Below the pieces are notes generated by a model. The model saw nothing but the letters and a program-made list of their open reading frames with translations, ran no database searches and was not told where the DNA came from. DNA of 64,000 bases from Seminavis robusta (taxonomy: Eukaryota > Bacillariophyta > Bacillariophyceae > Naviculales > Naviculaceae). Where the stretch lies: positions 107,778 to 171,777 of the forward strand of contig CAICTM010000029.1 of the NCBI GenBank assembly GCA_903772945.1, written 5' to 3'. The number at the start of each line of letters is the position of its first letter. Within the stretch, counting starts at the first letter, position 1. Shown here in pieces: positions 56,901 to 64,000 of this stretch. Made by a program: the position numbers and the translations under genes.

Positions 56901-59900
56901 GGTCAAATTGCCCTTTAAGTGTGGGCTTGTCGGACGAAGATTTGCGAACCGCTCGTGGGACAGTTAGTCACTTGTCTTACCGGACTGAGATTCGACCTAG
57001 TTTCATCCGCTGTATTGACCCATTTTGACCCAATGCACCCTTTGTTATCACAAAATCGTTGTCATATACAGTATTGCAGTTGCCATATGATTGATTTCAG
57101 ATTTGGTTAGCCAATCTTATCTCTTTTTGTCGAGCCTTGGAACACCCCTAATTATCTCATTGGATCTTTGTCGAGCGGGCCGGGATTTCATCGGCAACCG
57201 AGACTGCTCTCAGTCACTATTTGGACACTCGAGATAAGCCTTCATAGAGCATCTCACATTTTGTAGTCTTGATTTAACCCTCGCTTAAATAGCTATATAA
57301 GCCTTCATCACACCGCCTTATGAGTCACTAGTTTTACTTATCAGGAAGCGAAGGAAAGTGGGACTGCTAGTCGAGTTGAACACATGTTGAGACAACTAGT
57401 GATGCCAATGACAATTTACTTAAAGTTTTCAAACCAATGACACGGAACCAGGTTCTCTCGTGAATAACCACTAGGGAATGATTGCTACAGTACTCTCACA
57501 GTGGCAAAGAAGCAAAAGTAAGTGTTCATTGTGCCTTAATGCCCCATGCATGTCTGAAAGTCCATACGGGAGCCAACGTAAGGCGCGACATTGCGTTAGT
57601 GATTGGACTTCTCGCGCGATATTCGCCTGTATTCAGAACACCTCAAGAACACTGCTGACGGGTAGTCTACTGGACCGGTACAGTACTGAGTCGAGTCGAT
57701 TGAATCGAATCGAGTCAGAATCAGAATCAACAGTGACGAAATTTCCAAATTTGTTTCGCTGACAATGATTCGATTGATTCGATTCAATTCAATTTGATTC
57801 GATCGGGTGGGAGCTACGCTGCCGGTACCCAAACACCAAAATGGAAGCCGCAAAGGATTTGGAAACCTCACAGATTTCGGAGTGGATGGGAGCGAGGAAA
57901 ATTGGCTCTCTGGTGACGGTCTAGCTACCGGTGGTATTATAGCTAGTGCTCTGCAAAGTGGGCATACAGGACGTTGGTTGTCACCATCTTTTTCCGCTCT
58001 CCCTTTCAATTTGGACGATTGAGCCCCAATCTTGCTGATATGAACGCAGAGGAATGAAACTGCGTATTGTGGTGGTACCAGGTACTTCACATCCCTTTGA
58101 ACTTCGGCCATTACTGGTTCTTTGGTTCTTTTTGATTTGCCAAGGAGGGTGGACATTCCGTACCTAGAAGAACTGAGAATTGTTTTGTTGAGAACCGTTG
58201 AAGCTGCATCAAGCTTGAGAGGGTTGTGGTTCCTAATGTGAGTTGCATGATTGTACTGGGTCATGTAGTTTCTCAGCGGCTGCCTGTAGTGCCAAGTTGG
58301 TACTAATAGTTCTGCTACCTGGATACCTACCCAGCTGGCAACGACAACCGTCTTGCACGGTTCACATTTTGTCCTACGGTAGTACGGGGGCGTGCAAATG
58401 GTTTGGCTTTGCTGGGCTTTGCTAGGCTGGATGGAGATCGTCATTGGTTCCAGCAAGACTATCCATTACTGCAAACTTCAAGGCTCCAAATGCTTGCACT
58501 TTGGTTACCATTACATGTATATTAAGCAGCGCTTGGCCTTTGGCCTCGCCGTCATTAGAGGATGCCGGTGGATAGAAGGCAGCCAGAGACGAAAGCAACA
58601 TTCTCAGCGGGCTCAGCATTCGCCTGAGCAAAGGTAGCTTGATGCGTGCCCCACCAGACTTGACTCTACCCGTGCTTTTCCCCTGCAATCTGTGAGTATG
58701 CAACCAGAATTCCTTGGCAGAGTGGATTGGCTCCTCTGTCGAACACAGTAATTTAGCACTCGAACTTTTTGCTGCATTTGTGGAGAGAATATGGACTGGG
58801 AAAAGAAGCCAACTACAGGCTGCACAGCCATACCAGTATCTTCGTTGATCTCAAGCAAAGACTTGCTCGTGTGAGAAAGAGGAGGGCAATGCAATGATGA
58901 GCCTACGTTCTTCATGTAGACCTACATGTCATGTGTGATTTTTCAAGCTGGCTACATCTATTTTGTATTTTTAAAATAATAGGGCTAGCTACCGGTAATA
59001 GCTGTTTAAAATAATAGTAGTTGTGGTACTAGTACTCGGTTTCCAATTCCGCCCCACCGTTCTACAGACTACTGTAGATCTTCAAATTCTGGTGGAGAGT
59101 CAAGTTGTTAATGTCAATCGACGACACTTACTACCGTAGTATAAGAGGAGTTGCCAAGGAACCAGCTGTATTCTGTACTATTAATAGTACTGAGTAATTG
59201 CCATGTGCCTGGGAGCTGGCAAGTGCAATAAACAGGCCCAGCTGCGTTCTGTCAGCATTCGTCCAATAGCATTGGATAATAAGGTGATTGGACAGAGCGT
59301 AGAGATCTCGAAATCCAGTGGCAATTTCACGTGGCTCCCAATGGTGAGGATGTGGGGAGTAGGGAGGCAGTACAGAGCAGCGCTGCCAAAGCACAGCTAC
59401 AGTACTGTACAGTCAACATTCAGATATATATACAGGGGGGGATTCAGGAATCCAGTAAATATAACAGTGTGTCTAAATATAGAGCGTTACTGCTACTAAC
59501 CACTAGTAAAGAACGAGTGGAGAGTGCCATCCCCTCTTCGCTCCTTTCTTCTTCGTTGCGGTTGAATCGGCGCCGTTCATGTTGGCGCCGTTCATGTTGG
59601 TCTAGGTCGGATTGGAGGAATTGTTATGGTTTGCTTGCACTTGTTTTGTTGCTCAGAGAATTGTTTTTGTCTCCTCTCTGCCATTCTGCGCAAATCTCGC
59701 GAAAACACCATGAAAAACCCCACGAACGAAGATTTGCACGGACTGGCAGAGAATGGACAGGCAAGCGAACTCCCATCGGCACCTCATCGGCATGCATTGG
59801 CATGCATTGGCATTTACACATATGTCTCTGTCGAATTGGACCGTTTGCGATGGATTGCGAGCGATTGTTTTGCTGCTACGAGATTTGCGAAGGGTGTACT

Positions 59901-60018
59901 GACGTCATTCACGGATATTCGGGGACTGGGGGGGGGGGGATCCGAAGAATCAGGTAATATAACAGCGAGAAGTAATATTAAATAAGTAATTAGCGCGAGT
60001 AGACTGTACTTACTCTGC
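54000..60018. other. Long gene-poor region
   Basis: Six kilobases with no confident gene. Many CTAG, GTAC and CATG palindromes, GATTCGATTGATTCGATTC-type simple repeats near 57695-57805, and short ORFs such as 57596-58456 minus that translate simple repeats. A weak membrane-protein-like fragment at 56176-56454 is listed separately. Two GGGGGG(A)TTC / AATATAACAG blocks (near 59437-59465 and 59927-59960) are similar and may mark the ends of a repeat. Confidence 0.5.
56176..56454 (-). CDS. Possible membrane-protein fragment
   Basis: 92 codons from ATG at 56454. The protein LENWRYATFFCKEDFDKPMA is followed by a hydrophobic stretch (VQAALILGFVKRLLERM) and TSLAYFFFHVIMFGSSYFSI, which could be a membrane segment. 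The region further upstream on the same strand also reads protein-like (DEIIFETITNLP) but contains stops. It might be a relic or one exon of a gene. No family recognised. Confidence 0.25.
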   Translation of the reverse strand: MLENWRYATFFCKEDFDKPMALFVNVQAALILGFVKRLLERMVPRTILEILPTSLAYFFFHVIMFGSSYFSILLPRICGSVEGKRVKFVDCD

Positions 60019-61176
60019 TTAGCGCTCCTTCTTTGAACGGACCTTCTTGTCCGGCCGTGACCCTCCTACTGAGTGCCCTGGCTCTGAGTGTTCCACAACA
60101 CCCATCAACTTGTCCACATTCTGTTTGAACAGTCGACCTTGTTTCGGCTTCATCCAGAAGTCCGCAACCATATCATCAGTTGGACACCAGTCCACACTGA
60201 TCTCCTTCTTTGCGACTCTGTCGCTCACAAAGAAGTACCTAATGTTGATGTGCTTCGTTCGTTTACTCCTAGAAGCTTTGCCATTCTTTTCTAGAAGTAT
60301 GGCACTCTTGTTGTCCTGATAGACTATAGTTTCTTTAACTACATAGCCTTGCTCCCGTAGGAACTGCCTCGTCCAAAGGATCGATGGCATCAGGTCATCA
60401 ACTGCTACGAGTTCGCTCTCAGTCGAGCTTCTCGTGTTCAACTTCTGTTTCGTCGAAGTCGATAATGGGTAACCGGTGCCCATGGTCAAACCACCTCCGG
60501 TATGACCCCTCATGTTTGGATGGACTGCGAAAGAACCATCAACATACCATTTCAATATGCCGCTTCCGTCGGCTTTGAGAACTAATGGTAGTTTTCTAGT
60601 ACGCCTAATGTACTGCATGAGGTGGACTAGTTTATCCCAATCCTGCCTATCCGGTTCCTTGACTCTAGTCGTGAGGAACGATATCGCCGTACCTGTGTCT
60701 GGTCGGGCTCTCTTCGTAGCGAACAACACCTTAGCCACCAGGCTGTGAAAGGTGTCTGCCTTGCTCGTTGGGAGCTTCTTGCAGGATTCGTCTACTGTGA
60801 ATAGGTCTTTCAGGGCTGCACTACTTCTAGTCTTCGTGCCCCCTTCCTCTGGCGATGCCTTCTCGAAGGCTTCCAGGATTTCGTCAACGTATTTGTACAT
60901 TGACACATTGCATTGGCCCTTCGTCCTGAAGTCTATGGTCATGCCGAGATACGTGTGGACCTTTCCGCGGCTCACCGTCATCTCTCCAGTGCCGTCCTCG
61001 AATATGCTTTCGTATTCATCACGAAGCACTTGGATCAGCTGGTCGTTAACCTTCGAGTCCTTGTGGCTAAGCTTACAGTCGTCTACATGCCAGCAGACTG
61101 TTTGTTGCTTGCCGTGCACCATTCTGTTGGCTACACATGGGTCGTAAGGATTAATCTCAAATCCGTTCCGGAGCAT
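60019..61176 (-). pseudogene. Truncated copia-type retrotransposon Pol (RT C-terminal half and RNase H)
   Basis: 385 codons reading right to left. The left part of the reverse transcriptase is missing; the frame begins LRNGFEINPYDPCVANRMVH, just before the catalytic CWHVDDCKLSH motif (the VDD active site). It continues through the thumb (VHTYLGMTIDFRTKG) to copia-type RNase H: WYVDGSFAVHPN, LNTRSSTESELVAVDDLM, VYQDNKSAILLEKN. It ends RPDKKVRSKKER. The protease, integrase and first RT motifs are absent, cut off at about 61195 where the other element begins. Similar Pol proteins are those of diatom CoDi elements. I did not identify an LTR. Confidence 0.88.
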
Positions 61177-61216
61177 CGTCTTTCGGAACTTACGTTAATA
61201 TAGTAGGCTAGCTATC

Positions 61217-63225
61217 ATGGTACCGCGCAACGCTGAAGCCACTCGAAAAGCATGGCAAAAGTGTGCACACGCACGGGGTAAATGTCATGGTGCGGGACTA
61301 ACAGCCTTGGAAGTTCCCCGAGACCCCACCGCGCCGCCAAAACAATGTCAAGACTGGATGTATGTCGAGGATCCCGAGGAAATTGAACGCCATCTCCAGG
61401 CTCACCTCAAAAAGCATTTCCGGCAGGCTGAGGAGACGGAATTCCGATCCGACTCCACCCTGCGGACCGATACAGACTTCTCCGCCAGTACTGCTACAGC
61501 CGATGCAATCCTGGATGGCGAATACGACATTTGTCCATTCGAAACGTCGTTTGCTACAGCAGTCCTCCTCAGGCACCTGGCTCGGGCTTGCGACGGTGAA
61601 ATTCCAGCAACATTGACAGAGGAACAGTTCGATGGGAAACTCAAGAGCTGGAATGAACGCACTACAACCTCTCCCTCTGGACAACATCTCGGTCATTGGA
61701 AGTCTCTCTTAACCAAGATCAAGCAGGCCCACTTTCGGCTCCTCAACTTTGCTCTGGAACAGGGCTTCGCCTACTCGAGATGGAACAAAATCGTCAATAC
61801 CCTCATCCCCAAGGATGAGGGTGGTTGCAAAATCCATCGTCTGCGAGTCATCCATATCTTCGAAGCCGACTACAACCTGCTTCTAGGAGTGAAGTGGCGC
61901 GAACTCCTCCACCATGCCTCCAAGCAAGGGCTGATCAACACAAGACAACTTGGTTCCGTTCCAGGGAGGTCAGCAATTGATCTATGTTATATGGAGGAAT
62001 TAGAGTACGAAGTATCACGTTGTTGCTTGCACCCCCTAATCAAGAATGACAATGACGCAGCTGCGTGCTACGACAGGATTCTCATGTACATTGCCAGTCT
62101 TGCAAGCCGAAAGATGGGTATGCCGGCACGTGTCTGTAAAGTGAATGGAATGAATCTGGAACAGGCCCAGTACCATATCAAGACCACTCTGGGAACGTCA
62201 GTCACTTTTCTCGGTCATACGGAGGAAGATCCCTGGCACGGGTCTGGGCAAGGAGCTGGTAACTCCCCTGCCTTATGGCTGTTTATTTCTAGCACACTAT
62301 TTGATTGTTTCGAGCCTTATGCAACTGGCGCCACCTTTGCCAGCCCAGACGGCTCAAAGCGGGTCAAGCTGTTCATGACAGGGTTTGTTGATGATACGAA
62401 TTCTCGAACGAATTGCTTTCTTACCAACACTATTCCCTCAGTGCAGGAACTGGTAGACAAGGCAACAAAAGACGCTCAATGGTGGAATGATCTTCTGTGG
62501 TCGTCGGGTGGCAAGCTGGAGGCTTCGAAGTGTTCCTTTCATCATCTCCGTTAAGAGTTCAGATCCAGTGGCGAACCAAAGCTGGTCTCGGGGACTGACT
62601 TTACACCATCAATCAAGGTGAAGTCCACTGATGGGATAGTCACGCCGATCAAACCAGTCGACAACTACAAAGATCACAAGTCACTGGGATGTTTCAAAGG
62701 CCCGGCTGGAAATCTCGCAGCACAGAAAACAGCTTTGATCAAGAAATGCACCCACCATACCAGGGTTCTGAAAGGGTCCCCACTGAATCGACGGGAGGCC
62801 AACATGTTCTATCGCAGCATCTTCCTTTCGAGCGTGGGTTACTGCTTGGAGACCACTTTCCTCAAGGATGTCGATCTCGATACCATTGAGTCGGCTACAC
62901 GCCGAGCTGCACTTCAGAAGATGGGGTATAGATCGAATACTGCAAAAGTGATTTGATATGGTTCCTGGAAATTGGGGGTATTGAAATGCTTCGACTCGCC
63001 GACAAGCAGGGAATCGGGGTCATCCAGCAGTTCCCAAAGCACCGGAGGACCAGGCGCACAGACATCGGAGACCTAAGTGAAGTCACATACGCATGGTTGC
63101 AATTCCATGCCGGAATTGGCCGGCCCATCCTGGAGGATCTAGAAATCGATTGTCATCTACCAGTCGGGCTGTTCCAATATGAAAGGGTTACAGTTCCTCC
63201 CACGACTCAGAGTATCCGTGAGTAG
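61217..63225 (+). pseudogene. Non-LTR-type reverse transcriptase, decayed at its C-terminus
   Basis: Opens at MVPRNAEATRKAWQKC and runs 445 codons to an in-frame TAA at 62552. RT motifs in order are IPKDEGGCKIHRLRVIHIFE (finger), QLGSVPGRSAIDLC, the motif A NDNDAAACYDRI, the motif B WHGSGQGAGNSPALW and motif C TGFVDDTNSR, so the palm is intact. After the stop, the same frame continues (EFRSSGEPKLVSGTDF and FKGPAGNLAAQKTALIKK), with a frameshift near 62950 to IEMLRLADKQGIGVIQQFPK, then more decay. The order of motifs and lack of RNase H or integrase suggest a LINE-like element. It starts head to head with the copia fragment, about 40 bp away. Confidence 0.8.
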
Positions 63226-63642
63226 ATTGAGTCATGCTTTATGGGTCAACACGATGGAACAGAGAACGCTGGCAAGAACACGTTCTCAACGAAACCAAAG
63301 GACACGGTAAATTGGAGTATTCGACAGGAGTAAAGCATCCTGCCAACGAGCCATTTCCCGCAGATACCACGTTGACTTCCGTATGAATCAAGATCAACTA
63401 CCACGATGCATTGATCTAACACGCTACGAACTAGCTTTACTGATCGCATCAATCAAAGCTCACAACACAGATTATGAATTACTAAGAAGCGAACTTAGCA
63501 TTTACTTTGCACTCGTCTTGAATGGTTGCAGTTGATCTCGTTGGGTGGTAGCTACCTCTACAAGATCCCTCTATTCAAGTAGTATTTCCTCACGTTAGCA
63601 GATTAACTAGTCACAGTTACGCACTGCCACACCTCCATCAAG
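63226..63642. other. Decayed retroelement tail and leader of the next element
   Basis: Short protein-like runs in several frames (for example RWNRERWQEHVLNETKGHG at ~63254, LTRYELALLIASIKAHNTDY at ~63417) suggest the degraded remainder of the reverse transcriptase protein. The last ~100 bp before 63643 have no coding sign and may be an LTR edge or leader of the next element. Confidence 0.4.
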
Positions 63643-64000
63643 ATGGCCGATGAACCAGCCAAGCTCAAGCATGTCCTATGCAACCTATGCGGCGAAGACG
63701 CTTCCACCCCAGGGTACAATGCATCTCACATGCGCATCACACTGTCTGAACAAGGAATCGACGGATGGATGGATCTCCTACTTCTCACCAAAGATGAAGT
63801 TATGGATCTCCAAGCTTCCGACGACACCCACGGCGCTCCAAGACCAGTACCTCTCACCAGGAAGAAGCTACTGCTCGCGGCGATACAGATGTATCACCAT
63901 TGGTCGTCCAAGAGGAAGGCACCCATCCGCGTCGTATCACTGACGGCCGACGCACTCGACGCTTTCAGAGTTGGACTCTTCCAGCCACAGCACGGCGAAA
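63643..64000 (+). CDS. Start of a copia-like Gag protein (runs off the right edge)
   Basis: Open from ATG 63643 to the window end (119 complete codons) with no stop. It reads MADEPAKLKHVLCNLCGEDA, then LSEQGIDGWMDLLLLTKDEV, a segment PRPVPLTRKKLLLAAIQMYH followed by HWSSKRKAPI, and continues ALDAFRVGLFQPQHGE at the edge. The TKDEVMDLQA and KLLLAAIQMYHHW pattern is what I expect at the start of Gag in diatom copia (CoDi) elements, but that comes from memory of the family and not from a search. It would be a third retroelement piece on the plus strand beside the two at 60019-63225. Confidence 0.65.
   Translation, partial: MADEPAKLKHVLCNLCGEDASTPGYNASHMRITLSEQGIDGWMDLLLLTKDEVMDLQASDDTHGAPRPVPLTRKKLLLAAIQMYHHWSSKRKAPIRVVSLTADALDAFRVGLFQPQHGE

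Noticed and set aside
57596-58456. A 286-codon minus ORF in the gene desert
   Set aside because: Its middle translates a simple GATTCGATT repeat (NQIELNRINRI), there is no domain, and amino-acid use is unlike the real genes.

Overview
The window is nuclear DNA from a photosynthetic stramenopile, most probably a pennate diatom. Supporting signs are spliced genes with canonical GT..AG introns mostly of 80-330 nt, an NRT2-type nitrate transporter, a membrane nucleotidyl cyclase fused to a phosphodiesterase, a hybrid histidine kinase, a CTR copper transporter, several secreted or membrane proteins of no recognised family, and copia/CoDi-like, LINE-like and hAT-like transposon remnants. Genus is not resolved. 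Intergenic DNA is unusually rich in short palindromes (CTAG, GTAC, CATG and CCGG cores), while exons are not.

Layout. 1-5100 (minus): one uninterrupted reading frame of 1,700 codons for a giant secreted protein built of ~630-residue tandem modules, running off the left edge. 6834-7896 (plus): PP2C phosphatase, tail to tail with a five-exon NRT2 nitrate transporter (10003-8151, minus) that includes a 22-nt micro-exon. 10771-14538: a perfect 19-bp hairpin followed by a 3.7-kb element with near-perfect terminal inverted repeats, arrays of CACTTAGGCTAAG, broken ORFs (one with a zinc-finger-like C/C/H/H cluster) and an intact 408-aa acidic coiled-coil protein. 14539-19383 has no convincing gene. 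19384-20178: helical-repeat protein. 21486-24115: a divergent pair of paralogous small secreted proteins. 28322-29252: a spliced gene fragment resembling an RPA70N OB fold. 30250-34613: 12-exon receptor cyclase-PDE (1,131 aa). 36676-40689: a decayed hAT element with GGTTACCGG arrays at both ends. 41224-44559: 3-exon hybrid histidine kinase (1,035 aa). 45360-46461: secreted beta-rich protein. 48728-53999: two Gfo/Idh/MocA-type oxidoreductase paralogs flanking a CTR copper transporter on the opposite strand. 54000-60018: essentially gene-poor. 60019-64000: a junction of a truncated copia pol, a decayed non-LTR-type reverse transcriptase and the start of a copia-like gag.

Functionally, the host genes cover nutrient uptake (nitrate, copper) and membrane signalling (PP2C, cyclase-PDE, histidine kinase). 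Nothing in the sequence shows that they form one pathway. All exon structures were read by eye. Those of the NRT2, cyclase-PDE, histidine kinase, CTR and first Gfo/Idh/MocA genes close in frame across every junction, which is strong internal support.
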